A stretch of DNA of 64,000 nucleotides, from the NCBI GenBank assembly GCA_028292505.1, contig JAQGMF010000038.1, positions 1 through 64,000 on the forward strand. Direction: 5' to 3'. The position numbers and the translations under genes are program-made. How positions within the stretch are numbered: position 1 is the first letter of the stretch; each line of letters starts with the position of its first letter. This DNA is from Rhodocyclales bacterium. GTDB lineage: Bacteria > Pseudomonadota > Gammaproteobacteria > Burkholderiales > Rhodocyclaceae. The notes below the pieces were generated by a model. It saw nothing but the letters and a program-made list of their open reading frames with translations. It was not told the DNA's origin and searched no databases. This document shows, one piece after another, positions 1 to 9,161 of the stretch.

Positions 1-60
1 CCTCTTATCAATGGCGACTAGCGCAATCAACACATACTTGCACTCGCGAAATCCCTGGTA

Positions 61-390
61 TTGGACCACGGCCCGCATCTAACCCTCGCCTTCGCTGTCG
101 AAACCTTTTTATTTGCCGGACGCTGGCGAATGAAGATGAACTATGGCGGAGTCGCAGCGGCTTTATGCGCGGATATCGGGCTGTCGCCACAGGAGCATTA
201 CCAGGCCATGTTTCCCGCATTCCTGGCGGGCATGCAACCGTGCTTTATCGAAGCTGCAGAAAAAACCGAAGGCACGCTTTATCCGATCTCTTGCGCCGAT
301 ATCTGCTACGAAGGCGTGCCCTATCGTTCGTGGCATGCCAGGCAAGACAAGGATTCCGATGTCTCCGAGTTCCCGCTCGCGCGGGCGTAA
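61..390 (+). CDS. C-terminal fragment, possibly citrate synthase-like
   Basis: About 100 residues can be read to the TAA at 388-390. The stretch MNYGGVAAALCADIGL followed by an AGMQPCFIEA segment resembles, in my reading, the C-terminal helical part of citrate-synthase-family proteins. The reading frame continues upstream of the TTG used here (13 more codons with similar character) but meets TAG at 19-21, so the gene is either truncated at its 5' end by a frameshift or enters the window in another frame. ATG codons at 130 and 136 are alternative starts. No Shine-Dalgarno is evident. The gene ends 18 bp before the DUF58 gene. Family assignment is weak; the fragmentary state is the firmer observation. 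Confidence 0.35.
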   Translation: MDHGPHLTLAFAVETFLFAGRWRMKMNYGGVAAALCADIGLSPQEHYQAMFPAFLAGMQPCFIEAAEKTEGTLYPISCADICYEGVPYRSWHARQDKDSDVSEFPLARA

Positions 391-408
391 CCCATCCATT
401 CTGGTCGC

Positions 409-1386
409 ATGCAAACGACTCGTCAGATGATCCGCCAACGCCTGCGTCGCTGGATGCAACGCGTTCCCGGCCCCGAAGCGCAACCCATCGTGTTGCCGCA
501 ACGGCGCGTCTATGTGCTGCCGACCACTGCCGGACTCGGCGTAGTCGTGATGCTGATCGTCATGCTGTTGGCCGCGATCAACTACAACCTGTCGCTCGGC
601 TATGCCTTTACTTTTCTCATCGCCGGTACCGGCGTGGCGCACATTCTTGCCAGCTGGCGCAATCTGGTCGGGCTGACGCTGAGCGTGCAGGCCGAGGGCG
701 AATGTTTCGCGGGCGATGTGGCGCCGTTCAGGGTCATGCTGGGCAGTCGCAATCCCTACGTTCGTCATGCCATTCAAATACGCGCGGATGACGGGCGCCT
801 GCTGCTCAGCGCCGATACCATCGATAGCCATTCACGCTACGAGCGTATGGTGATACCGGCGCTACGACGCGGCACCATGCGGCCAGGGCGGCTGACCATC
901 GAAACGGTTTTCCCGCTCGGCTGGGTGCGTGCCTGGAGTTATGTCGAACCCGACGCACCGCTGCTGGTCTATCCGCAGCCAATGGGCGAGCTGCCGATGC
1001 CACATGCCAACAGCATGAATGCGCAGAACGCGCAACCCACGCGGCATTTCGCCGATGAAGAGTTTGCCGGCCTGCGCGACTATCGCAGTTCCGATTCGCC
1101 AAGTCGCGTTGCCTGGCGCCGCGCGGCACGCGACGGCGCTTTGCTCGTCAAGCAGTTCGACGCCTACGATAGTGAAGACTGGCTGTTGAGCTGGACGCAA
1201 CTGCCCAATACGCTGGACACCGAGGCACGCCTGTCGCAGCTCACCCAATGGCTGCTACAGGCGCGGGCAGCCAATGCGCGTGTCACGCTGGAGTTGCCCG
1301 GCGCAGGCGTTGGACCCGCGCACGGCGATGCGCACTACCGTGCCTGCCTGGAGCGTCTCGCGCTGTTCGGAGGGGATGAACGATGA
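409..1386 (+). CDS. DUF58 domain protein
   Basis: The 325-residue protein has two adjacent hydrophobic segments near residues 38-75 (LGVVVMLIVMLLAAINYNL onward), so it is probably inner-membrane anchored. The C-terminal part holds the DUF58 signature: EEFAGLRDYRSSDSPSRVAW and then LLVKQFD around residues 217-255. DUF58 proteins are VWA-like and usually sit beside a MoxR ATPase and a transglutaminase-like membrane protein. The transglutaminase partner follows with a 4-bp ATGA overlap, indicating translational coupling. The MoxR gene normally found upstream is not in this window. The molecular role of the family is not settled; envelope or periplasmic complex assembly is an inference. Confidence 0.85.
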   Translation: MQTTRQMIRQRLRRWMQRVPGPEAQPIVLPQRRVYVLPTTAGLGVVVMLIVMLLAAINYNLSLGYAFTFLIAGTGVAHILASWRNLVGLTLSVQAEGECFAGDVAPFRVMLGSRNPYVRHAIQIRADDGRLLLSADTIDSHSRYERMVIPALRRGTMRPGRLTIETVFPLGWVRAWSYVEPDAPLLVYPQPMGELPMPHANSMNAQNAQPTRHFADEEFAGLRDYRSSDSPSRVAWRRAARDGALLVKQFDAYDSEDWLLSWTQLPNTLDTEARLSQLTQWLLQARAANARVTLELPGAGVGPAHGDAHYRACLERLALFGGDER

Positions 1387-3356
1387 ACCCTCAAGGGGAA
1401 CGCATCGCATCGCCGCGCATCCCGCGAGCGCTGGCGCTGCAATTGTGCGCACAGGCCGCCATCACGCTGTGGCCATACACACTTTTCCAGCCCTGGTATC
1501 TGAGCGCCTTGTGTGCTGTGCTGATCTTTTGGCGCAGTGCGCTGGCCTGGCAAGACCGCCCCGCGCCAGCGGGCTGGTTGTTGATGCCGTTGGCATTTAT
1601 CGGATTGGGCGCCATCGTGCTTGCTTACGGCAACCCCGTCGGCCGTCTGCCCGGCCTCGCCCTGCTGTCCCTGCTGCTGCCGCTAAAGTTGCTGGAGACA
1701 CGCAACACACGCGATGTACGCGCTGCCTTGCTGCTCAACTTCTTTCTTATCGTCGGCATGTTCCTGCATGAGCAATCGGCGCTGATCGGTTTCGGCGCGG
1801 CGCTGGCCACCGTCGGCAGCATCGCCGCCGCCGCGCGCCTGCAACGCGTCTCGCTGCCCGTCCTCGGCTCGCTGAGCCAGTCGCTACGCCTGCTGGCGCA
1901 AGGCGTGCCACTCATGCTGGCCTTGTTCGTATTGTTCCCGCGCGTCGACGGGCCGTTGTGGGGTTTGCCGATCGATGCCTACAGCGCTCAGACGGGCCTC
2001 TCCGATCATATGACAAATGGGAGTATCAGCCAGCTCATCCCATCCGGCGACATCGCCTTCCGCGCGGCTTTCCACGGTGCACTGCCGCCGCCCGCCGAGC
2101 GTTACTGGCGCGGCCCGGTGCTGACGCGATTCGATGGCAGCGATTGGCGACGATTCGTTGTGCCAGCCAGCGCCACGCCGGCTTATCAGGCTGCCGGCCG
2201 CTCGTGGAATTACACCTTGACGATGGAAGCGCACAACCAGCGCTGGCTGCTCGCTTTGGACTTCCCCACCGCCAGTGAGACCGGGCTCTTCGGCGGCGAC
2301 TTCGCCCTGGTTGCGACGCAAGCCGTGCGCAAACGCATGCGCTACAACGTGCAATCGAGCCCCGACGTGCTGGTCGGCATGGATGAAAATCCGTGGGTGC
2401 TGCAGGCCGCGCTGCAATTGCCACAAGGCTTCAATCCGCGCGCCGTCGATCGCGGTGCTCAGATTGCGGCGGCCGCGCCGGAGCCTGCACAACGGGTGAA
2501 GGCTGCCATCGATTTCATGCGCAAGGATCGTCTGCAATACACCCTTTCGCCACCGCCGCTGGGACGCGACAACGTCGACGATTTTCTATTCACAACGCAT
2601 AGCGGTTTCTGCGAACACTTCGCTGCCGCATTCGTCGTACTGATGCGCGCGGCGGGCGTGCCGGCGCGGGTGGTGACAGGCTACCAGGGCGGTGAGTTCA
2701 ACCCCGTCGATGGCACGCTCGTGATCCGCCAATCCGACGCGCATGCCTGGGCGGAAGTGTGGCTAAGCGAGCGTGGCTGGGTACGCGTCGATCCCACGGC
2801 GGAGAGCTTTCCGCAACGTATCGAAGACGGCGTGGCGAGCGCACTGCCATCGACCGATGCCCTGCCGCTTTCCATGCGCAATAACCTTGCCTGGTTGCGC
2901 GCACTGCGCTATCGCTGGGAAGCCATCGGCAACGCCTGGAACCAATGGGTACTCGGCTACAATGCGCAACGCCAGATGGAACTCATGCAGCGTCTCGGCA
3001 TCTCGAACCCGGACTGGAAATTGCTCGCCTCGTTGATGGCGAGCAGCGCCGGGCTCTGGCTGCTGTGGCTCGTCTGGCGGCATTTCCCGAAGCGTCGCAG
3101 GCTCGATGCCTTCGACCGCAATTGGCAGCGCTTCTGCCGCAGAATGGCACGCCTGGGTTTGCCGCGCGAGCCGTGGGAAAGCCCTGGCAATTATGCCAAA
3201 AGAATAGCTGCCGCCCGGCCACAGCATGGCGAGGCGATTGCAGATATCGCAGAGTTTTACGCCACGCATCGATTTGGCAAGATTCCCCCCACTGCGCCGG
3301 ATGTGGCACGATTCGCTGCGCAACTTACCGAACTTTTCAACCGACTTCGCACATGA
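1383..3356 (+). CDS. Membrane transglutaminase-like protein (TgpA type, DUF3488)
   Basis: The 657-residue protein starts with roughly six membrane helices (about residues 10-190, DUF3488), followed by a periplasmic transglutaminase-like domain and one more membrane helix near 550-570. The Cys-His-Asp triad is visible: C410 in SGFCEHFA, H454 in SDAHAWAEVW and D470 in RVDPTAE. This is the TgpA/Rv-type architecture, whose substrate is unknown in most bacteria. It overlaps the DUF58 gene by ATGA and the downstream lytic transglycosylase by ATGA, so the three genes form a coupled operon. The partner suggests an envelope or peptidoglycan-associated role, which is inference. Confidence 0.88.
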   Translation: MNPQGERIASPRIPRALALQLCAQAAITLWPYTLFQPWYLSALCAVLIFWRSALAWQDRPAPAGWLLMPLAFIGLGAIVLAYGNPVGRLPGLALLSLLLPLKLLETRNTRDVRAALLLNFFLIVGMFLHEQSALIGFGAALATVGSIAAAARLQRVSLPVLGSLSQSLRLLAQGVPLMLALFVLFPRVDGPLWGLPIDAYSAQTGLSDHMTNGSISQLIPSGDIAFRAAFHGALPPPAERYWRGPVLTRFDGSDWRRFVVPASATPAYQAAGRSWNYTLTMEAHNQRWLLALDFPTASETGLFGGDFALVATQAVRKRMRYNVQSSPDVLVGMDENPWVLQAALQLPQGFNPRAVDRGAQIAAAAPEPAQRVKAAIDFMRKDRLQYTLSPPPLGRDNVDDFLFTTHSGFCEHFAAAFVVLMRAAGVPARVVTGYQGGEFNPVDGTLVIRQSDAHAWAEVWLSERGWVRVDPTAESFPQRIEDGVASALPSTDALPLSMRNNLAWLRALRYRWEAIGNAWNQWVLGYNAQRQMELMQRLGISNPDWKLLASLMASSAGLWLLWLVWRHFPKRRRLDAFDRNWQRFCRRMARLGLPREPWESPGNYAKRIAAARPQHGEAIADIAEFYATHRFGKIPPTAPDVARFAAQLTELFNRLRT

Positions 3357-4513
3357 CATCAAGCTTTTCCAGACGCACCACCGCACCCGCATTCGCCGCC
3401 GCCCTTCTCTGCGCGTTGATCCACACGAGCCTCGCCGCCGCACAAAGCGCCGCGCCGGCCGAACCGTCGATGCCCAGCATTGCGGCACTCGCGCCCACGT
3501 CAACCGCCGGCGGGCCGTTCCTGCAGCGCGCCGAAGTGCGCAACTTCATCGCCGAAATGAACACGCGCCTCGGCCTGCCCACCGGCGAACTGGAGGCCGC
3601 GCTCGGCGCCGTCGCGCCGATTCCGCAAGTCATCGACCTCATCAAGCCACCGGCCAATCCCGGCGTGCGCTCCTGGCAGCGCTACCGCAGCCGCTTCCTG
3701 GATCGCGCGCGTATCGAAGGTGGACGCCGTTTCCTGGCCGAAAATATGACGACCTTGAAAGCGGCCGAGGAACAGTACGGCGTACCCAAGGAAATCATCG
3801 CCGCCATCATCGGCGTCGAGACCGTCTATGGCCGCAACACCGGTAACTTCAACACCGTCGCCGCGCTGGCGACGCTGGCCTTCGACTATCCGCCACGCGC
3901 CGACCTGTTTCGCCGCGAACTCGAATCGCTGTTCCTGTTGGCGCACGAGCGCGGCGTCAACGCCCTCGACTTCAAGGGCTCGTATGCCGGGGCCATCGGT
4001 CTGCCCCAATTTCTGCCGAGCAGCATACGCGCCTTCGCGGTCGACTTCGACCATGATGGTGTCATCGATCTGCGCAACAGCTCGGCCGACGCCATCGGCA
4101 GCGTCGCCAGCTTCCTGTCGCAGAATGGCTGGCACCGCGACGGCCGCGTCACGGTGCGCGCACAACTCAGAACAGGCACCGACGTGGCGCCGCTGCTTGC
4201 CGCTGGCATGCTGCCGAGCCTCACGGTCGAAGCGCTGGCCCGACAGGGTGTCAGCCCCGCAGGCGGCGAGATCGCCAACATCGAGCCCGCCGCGTTGATC
4301 GATCTCGTCACGCCGGACCAAGCGACCGAATATTGGCTGGGCCTGCAGAATTTCTACGTCATCACCCGCTACAACCGCTCCAGTTTTTATGCCATGGCCG
4401 TCAATGATCTGGCGGAAGTGCTTAAGCGCCCGGCGGATGCGCAGGTCACGTATGGCAATAAGAAAGACCGCGTTGCCAAGCGCCGTGTCGGCACAGCGCA
4501 TCCGGGACATTGA
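3353..4513 (+). CDS. mltB: Lytic murein transglycosylase B family
   Basis: I chose the ATG at 3353, which overlaps the preceding stop as ATGA; a longer upstream frame only shadows the transglutaminase gene. The 386-residue product begins with a signal peptide (AAALLCALIHTSLAAAQS). The GH103/MltB core follows. The catalytic glutamate is E156 in IIAAIIGVETVYGRNTG, with LATLAFDYPPRADLFRREL and GSYAGAIGLPQFLPSSIRAF as family blocks. It cleaves the MurNAc-GlcNAc bond in peptidoglycan with formation of 1,6-anhydroMurNAc. No lipobox cysteine follows the signal sequence, so it is probably soluble in the periplasm rather than lipid-anchored like E. coli MltB. Confidence 0.9.
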   Translation: MTSSFSRRTTAPAFAAALLCALIHTSLAAAQSAAPAEPSMPSIAALAPTSTAGGPFLQRAEVRNFIAEMNTRLGLPTGELEAALGAVAPIPQVIDLIKPPANPGVRSWQRYRSRFLDRARIEGGRRFLAENMTTLKAAEEQYGVPKEIIAAIIGVETVYGRNTGNFNTVAALATLAFDYPPRADLFRRELESLFLLAHERGVNALDFKGSYAGAIGLPQFLPSSIRAFAVDFDHDGVIDLRNSSADAIGSVASFLSQNGWHRDGRVTVRAQLRTGTDVAPLLAAGMLPSLTVEALARQGVSPAGGEIANIEPAALIDLVTPDQATEYWLGLQNFYVITRYNRSSFYAMAVNDLAEVLKRPADAQVTYGNKKDRVAKRRVGTAHPGH

Positions 4514-4577
4514 GCGGGCAGGATAAAATGCGTCTCGCCGCTGTATTTTCAAATATATCCATTTGGAATAATCCGAC

Positions 4578-5114
4578 ATGACCGAAGCAAGAACATTGTG
4601 GCTGACCGGCTTGAGCGGTGCCGGCAAATCGACGATTGCCGTGGCCCTCAAGGAGCGCTTTGAAGCGGCGGGGCGAATGAGTGCGGTGCTGGATGGCGAC
4701 GCCGTGAGAACCGGCCTGTGCGCCGATCTGGGTTTCTCGCCGGAAGCACGCTCCGAAAACATCCGTCGCGTCGCACACGTATGCAAGCTCTTCAACGACG
4801 CCGGCTTGACCGTCATCGTGGCGATGATCTCGCCCTACATGGATGACCGACGCAATGCTCAAATCGTCATCGGCGCCTCGCGCTTCGTCGAAGTCCACAT
4901 CGCGACCACGCTGGAGGTATGCGAGCGTCGGGATCCGAAAGGTCTGTACTCGAAGGCCAGGGCAGGACTGATCCCGCAATTTACCGGCATCACCGCACCC
5001 TACGAAGCGCCGGCCACCCCTTCGTGCCAACTCGATACGGCGGTAACATCGGTGAGCGAATGTGTCGCGATTCTGTATGCGTTGGCAGGTACATCCGAGC
5101 CGACGTCGAGTTGA
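4578..5114 (+). CDS. cysC: Adenylylsulfate kinase
   Basis: CysC phosphorylates adenosine 5'-phosphosulfate to PAPS using ATP. The 178-residue protein has the P-loop GLSGAGKST at residues 11-19, followed by the APS kinase blocks LDGDAVRTGLCADLGFSPEA, RSENIRRVAHVCKLF and DPKGLYSKARAG. It is a stand-alone kinase with no ATP-sulfurylase domain and no cysD/cysN neighbour. Its nearest PAPS-using partner in the window is the sulfotransferase at 21108-21992, and the intervening locus is glycan-related, so supply of PAPS for sulfation is plausible. That link is inference; PAPS is also needed for cysteine synthesis in some bacteria. Confidence 0.93.
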   Translation: MTEARTLWLTGLSGAGKSTIAVALKERFEAAGRMSAVLDGDAVRTGLCADLGFSPEARSENIRRVAHVCKLFNDAGLTVIVAMISPYMDDRRNAQIVIGASRFVEVHIATTLEVCERRDPKGLYSKARAGLIPQFTGITAPYEAPATPSCQLDTAVTSVSECVAILYALAGTSEPTSS

Positions 5115-5203
5115 GCGCCTGCCTCAGTCTCGCCAAAAGATATCGAAACCGAAATAATTCTTCAAATTAGCGCTATGAAGAGAGATCGATCTAACACTAC
5201 GCA

Positions 5204-5485
5204 ATGAACGAAGAAACCAAGATCGCAGCCTGTAAGTTTTTGTTCGGCTTAGGTATAGCCAATTTCGTCGTCTTTTGGATTCTTGCAGTTTATCTGGGCG
5301 GAGATGCCGTCAATGGGAAAATGCAAGACGGCCACTTTTTCCTGATGAGTCATGGCCGTTATACTGAAGTCAGCGAAGCGATTTTCAGATACAGCAAATG
5401 GCATGTGTACAGCACCTGGATTACACATCCCATGGTATTTTTCTGCGGATATTTTCTTCATCGCCACCGGAAGCCGCTTTCATAG
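5204..5485 (+). CDS. Small two-helix membrane protein, unknown
   Basis: This 93-residue protein has a hydrophobic helix at about residues 13-30 (FGLGIANFVVFWILAVYL) and a second at about 70-85 (WITHPMVFFCGYFL). The tail HRHRKPLS is basic. I recognise no family. Base composition is visibly AT-richer than the neighbouring genes. The ATG at 5204 has no strong Shine-Dalgarno. It lies alone between cysC and the truncated haemoglobin gene. Confidence 0.6.
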   Translation: MNEETKIAACKFLFGLGIANFVVFWILAVYLGGDAVNGKMQDGHFFLMSHGRYTEVSEAIFRYSKWHVYSTWITHPMVFFCGYFLHRHRKPLS

Positions 5486-5634
5486 TTGAGGTTCATGCAT
5501 GACACGCGAAAGCCAGATGTCGTCTAACGCCGCAGTCGAGGGGATCGCCACAAGCTGCGCTGGTGGCTCACTCCGCACACGCTCCGGCGCTCCTTTACCT
5601 CTACGTTGAGGCCACATTCAACCCGAATTCCGCC

Positions 5635-6105
5635 ATGGCCGATCAAGACATTCCTACCCTCTACCAATGGCTTGGCGGCATTGACGCGCTGAACCGTCTG
5701 ACTACCCGTTTCTATGAGCACGTCAAAGATGATCCGTTGCTCGCGCCAATCTTTGCGCATATGGGTGCCGATCATCCAGCTCACGTTGCTGCATTTCTCG
5801 CGGAAGTAATGGGCGGTCCGACCCGTTACTCAGAGCAACACGGTGGCCATCCACACATGATTCAGCAGCACCTCAATCGTCACCTCACGCAAGCGCAGCG
5901 GCGCCGATGGGTAAGTCTGCTGCTCGAAACAGCGGACGAACTGAGCATGCCAGAAGACCCCGAATTCAGGTCTGCGCTGGTTGGCTATCTTGAATGGGGT
6001 TCACGGCTGGCCGTTATCAATTCGCAGCCGGGCGCCACGGTTGATCAGGACGCTCCGATGCCCAAGTGGGGCTGGGGTGAAGTCAAGGGTCCGTACCGAG
6101 GCTGA
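5635..6105 (+). CDS. Group II truncated haemoglobin
   Basis: The homologous sequence starts at ATG 5635 (MADQDIPTLYQWLGGIDAL); the frame remains open 24 codons upstream but without family character. The 156-residue product has the 2-over-2 globin layout: RFYEHVKDDPLLAPIF in helix B/C, then AFLAEVMGGPTRYSE and QQHLNRHLT with the likely proximal histidine. Tryptophan in RRRWVSLLLETADEL is at the place of the G8 Trp typical of group II. Such proteins bind O2, NO or other small ligands through haem in the cytoplasm. The downstream DUF4256 gene follows after 33 bp and may be cotranscribed. Confidence 0.88.
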   Translation: MADQDIPTLYQWLGGIDALNRLTTRFYEHVKDDPLLAPIFAHMGADHPAHVAAFLAEVMGGPTRYSEQHGGHPHMIQQHLNRHLTQAQRRRWVSLLLETADELSMPEDPEFRSALVGYLEWGSRLAVINSQPGATVDQDAPMPKWGWGEVKGPYRG

Positions 6106-6138
6106 GAGGTAAGCGATTTGCATGAAGGAGAGTGTGAA

Positions 6139-6684
6139 ATGGAAGCGGCACTTCTTGACGAACTGATCAAGACGCTCAAAGATCGGTTCGCGAAAAACAT
6201 GCGTCGCCACACAGAAATCGATTGGATCTCAGTGCAAGCGAAATTGGGGGCGAGTCCAAAAAAAATCCAGGCGCTCTATGAAATGGAGCGCACCGGTGGC
6301 GAACCGGATGTCATTGCGCATGAGGAGAAGACTGGCGAGTTCATTTTCTGCGATTGTTCACCTGAAAGCCCAACAAGCCGACGCAGCCTTTGCTATGACC
6401 GCAAGGCGCTCGATTCACGCAAAGAAAACAAGCCAAGTGGAAACGCTGTCGAGATGGCGTCCGCGATAGGTATTGAGATCCTCACGGAGCAACAATATCG
6501 AGAATTGCAAGAGCTTGGAGAATTCGACAAGAAAACTTCGAGCTGGGTGAATACGCCAGCCAAGGTAAGGGATCTGGGTGGTGCGCTCTTCTGCGATCGT
6601 CGCTACGATCATGTTTTCGTGTATCACAACGGTGCTGAATCGTATTACGCAGCAAGAGGTTTCCGTGGTCGGCTCAAGGTTTGA
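6139..6684 (+). CDS. DUF4256 family protein
   Basis: I chose ATG 6139 (MEAALLDELIKTLKDRF) because AAGGAGAG lies 8-15 bases upstream; a TTG at 6118 would put that ribosome-binding site inside the gene. The 181-residue protein matches DUF4256 as I know it, with blocks IDWISVQAKL, YEMERTGGEPDVI and ETGEFIFCDCSPESPTSRR-like segments, and RREGLCYDR-like text read here as RRSLCYDRKAL. No catalytic function is established for this family. No membrane helix or signal peptide is visible. Base composition is somewhat AT-richer than the glycosylation locus that follows. Confidence 0.82.
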   Translation: MEAALLDELIKTLKDRFAKNMRRHTEIDWISVQAKLGASPKKIQALYEMERTGGEPDVIAHEEKTGEFIFCDCSPESPTSRRSLCYDRKALDSRKENKPSGNAVEMASAIGIEILTEQQYRELQELGEFDKKTSSWVNTPAKVRDLGGALFCDRRYDHVFVYHNGAESYYAARGFRGRLKV

Positions 6685-6869
6685 CGCTTGATCGGAACCC
6701 GCCGACTGCTTAGTGCTCCGCTGAAATAGCCTGCAATCCGACAACTTATCGGTCCTTCAGTGGCACAGGGCTACGCTAGCTTAGCGTTGGCGAACGTCTC
6801 GCACATGCCTGCCCGAGAAACAAGACATGGCGCTTGTGCAATGCGAGACCATAGCGTCGTCTACCACCC

Positions 6870-9161
6870 ATGGCCCACTTCATGACGCCGAATGCGCTGA
6901 CCTTCGAGTCCGATATCCACCGCCTCGTGGCCCTGGGCGATCTCGACGGCGCGCTGGCTTTCATTCGCTTCCTGGTCGACCACGTCCGCTTCGACCCGGC
7001 GGCGATGGGCGTGACGCTGGGCTCGCCCGCGCTCGACCGGCTATGCGGCCAAATCGGCGCAGCCACGCTGGCACAGGCACGCCAGGACGCGCGCGCCCAG
7101 CCTTCATCCGGTTATGCCGCCGACATCATCCTCCTCGCCACCGAGCTCTATCCCCTCGGCGGCCACTCGCGCGTGATCGCAGACATGATGGCGACGCGCC
7201 CTGACAAGCGACACCTGCTGTTGCTCAGCGATTTCTTTGGCAGTGGCGATCGCCGTGCCGCCGAAAGCCTGGTATCGGACAATGCGCAACTGGCCATCGC
7301 ACCGCCAATGAGCCGCGTCGGCAAGCTGCTGTGGCTGCAGACTGAACTCGCACGCCACCCCGACGCCCAGGTGTTTGTGTTCAACCACCACGCAGATGCG
7401 GCCGTGGTTGCCGCAATCCAGCCGCAACTCAATCGCGAAGTCGTGTTCTGCCATCACGCGGATTATCACCTGTGTCTGGGCACGCACCTGTCCTGGACGC
7501 GTCACGTCGATTTCTTTGCGCCCTGCCATCATCGCTGCAGCGAAGCGGGCATCGTGGGCGACTACTGGCCGCTGAGCATGCCAGATCGCGGCACCCGCTC
7601 GCATGAGCCACAGAGCTTCGGCCAGGGCGCGGCACTCACCTCCTGCACCAGCGGCGTATGGAGCAAGTTCGACGAGGCATACGCCTTCAATTATGTTGAT
7701 GTCATCATCGACGTTCTGGAAACGACTGGTGGGCAGCACTTACATATCGGCGGCATCCCGGACGAGGCGCTGGCACGCATCCATGCCGGTCTGGCGAGTC
7801 GCAGTATCCCCGCAGTGCGCTTCCAGCATCTGTCACAGGTGCCATCCGTATGGGACGCGCTGCTGACCCATCGCATCGACCTGTATATCAGTTCCTTTCC
7901 GCTCGGTGGCGGCCGCGCAATCACGGAAGCGCTTGGCGCGGGTATTCCACTCATCACGCATCGCCATCATCTCGAACCGCTGCTCGGCGCCTGCGGTCTC
8001 GGCCCGCCCGACACCTGGAGTTGGTCCACGCCACGCGAGCTGCTGAACATCCTCGCGCATCTCACGAGCGCGGAGCTTGCACGCCGTTCGCAGGATGCGC
8101 GGCTGCACTATCTGCAACACCACAGCCCCGCTATCTTCGCGGGCTGCGTGCGCAACGGTGAATCCGCGAAACTGCCCATCCACGTTCCCCAAGCAGGCGA
8201 CCGGCTTGTCAGCTATCTGCTACGTTCGGCGGTCCGCAGCGAAAGCCATGGGCCTGTACTCGATGAGTTGCACAAACGCCTGCAAGCCATCACGGCCGCC
8301 AGTGCAGCGCTTGCGGGGGCACCTCGTAGCGTGGCCGACGCAGTGGCGCTCTATGACGATGGCAAGATCGAGGAAGCCGGCGCGGCGTTCGCCGAACTGC
8401 ACGAACGGCAACCGACGGAATCACAGATCCTCGTTTATCTCGGCCTCATCGCGCTGCGGTCCAGCATGCCCGATGACGCCTGCGTATTCTTCGACCACGC
8501 CGTGGCGTGCTCGCAGGACACGGCGGATACGCTCGCAGCAATCAGCCAACGCTGCCTGGAAATTGGCGAAGTGAACATCGCGGCAGCCTATCAACTAGAG
8601 CCGCATGCCAACGCGGCACGCGATATGCCGTCGGCACGTTCCCGATCGCGCCTGCGAGTGGGTTTCGTCGTCGGCTGCATCGCCGCCAACGACGTGGCGC
8701 TGCGCCTCGAACCCTTGCTCTGCGAGCTCGATGCCGAGCGCTTCGAGACGCTACTGTTCTTCGATGAAATCCACGATGCCACGACCGCGCAACGTTTCTC
8801 TCTTGTCGTCGATGAGTCGCACAGTTTTTCAGGTATGGATGCCGCGACTGCGGCACAGACTATTCAAGCAAGACGCACTGACGTGTTGGTCAATCTCGAA
8901 TGGCATCTGTCCGCTTTGAATATCTTCTCCCAGCGCGCGGCGCGCGTTCAGATCAACTTCAGCCGACCGCCGCGCAGTAGCGTGCTGCCGAACATGGATT
9001 ACGTGCTGACGGATACGCTAGACATCGACGCCAGCGCGTTTGGCGAACGCATCCTGCATCTGCCTGACAGTGTCGACCCTGCCGCGTATGCGCGCCGTTT
9101 CGGCGAGCTATTGCTGAGCGCATGGCAACAAGCGGGCGGCGCGCCGGGGGTCGACGCATGA
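6870..9161 (+). CDS. Composite glycosyltransferase with degenerate GT41 half
   Basis: The 763-residue protein has three parts. Residues about 60-430 look like a GT-B glycosyltransferase, ending with GGRAITEALGAGIPLITHR. Residues about 470-565 are TPR-like helices (ALYDDGKIEEAGAAFAELHE). Residues about 575-750 match the first half of the SPINDLY/O-GlcNAc transferase domain: LRVGFVVGC, DVLVNLEWHLSALNIF, ARVQINFSRPP, NMDYVLTDT and ERILHLPDS. The usual DLxGHT motif is replaced by NLEWHLS, and the second GT41 Rossmann half is absent, so this part is probably not catalytic. ATG 6882 is an alternative start. It heads the 14-kb locus and overlaps the next gene by ATGA. Confidence 0.72.
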   Translation: MAHFMTPNALTFESDIHRLVALGDLDGALAFIRFLVDHVRFDPAAMGVTLGSPALDRLCGQIGAATLAQARQDARAQPSSGYAADIILLATELYPLGGHSRVIADMMATRPDKRHLLLLSDFFGSGDRRAAESLVSDNAQLAIAPPMSRVGKLLWLQTELARHPDAQVFVFNHHADAAVVAAIQPQLNREVVFCHHADYHLCLGTHLSWTRHVDFFAPCHHRCSEAGIVGDYWPLSMPDRGTRSHEPQSFGQGAALTSCTSGVWSKFDEAYAFNYVDVIIDVLETTGGQHLHIGGIPDEALARIHAGLASRSIPAVRFQHLSQVPSVWDALLTHRIDLYISSFPLGGGRAITEALGAGIPLITHRHHLEPLLGACGLGPPDTWSWSTPRELLNILAHLTSAELARRSQDARLHYLQHHSPAIFAGCVRNGESAKLPIHVPQAGDRLVSYLLRSAVRSESHGPVLDELHKRLQAITAASAALAGAPRSVADAVALYDDGKIEEAGAAFAELHERQPTESQILVYLGLIALRSSMPDDACVFFDHAVACSQDTADTLAAISQRCLEIGEVNIAAAYQLEPHANAARDMPSARSRSRLRVGFVVGCIAANDVALRLEPLLCELDAERFETLLFFDEIHDATTAQRFSLVVDESHSFSGMDAATAAQTIQARRTDVLVNLEWHLSALNIFSQRAARVQINFSRPPRSSVLPNMDYVLTDTLDIDASAFGERILHLPDSVDPAAYARRFGELLLSAWQQAGGAPGVDA

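Noticed and set aside
163-831. 222-codon minus-strand open frame
   Set aside because: Overlaps the DUF58 gene on the other strand and lacks any domain-like sequence; high-GC shadow.
2945-4513. 522-codon version of the lytic transglycosylase
   Set aside because: Extension shadows the transglutaminase gene; a signal peptide begins at 3353.
3500-4816. 438-codon minus-strand frame
   Set aside because: Antisense to the lytic transglycosylase and cysC; no recognisable protein features.
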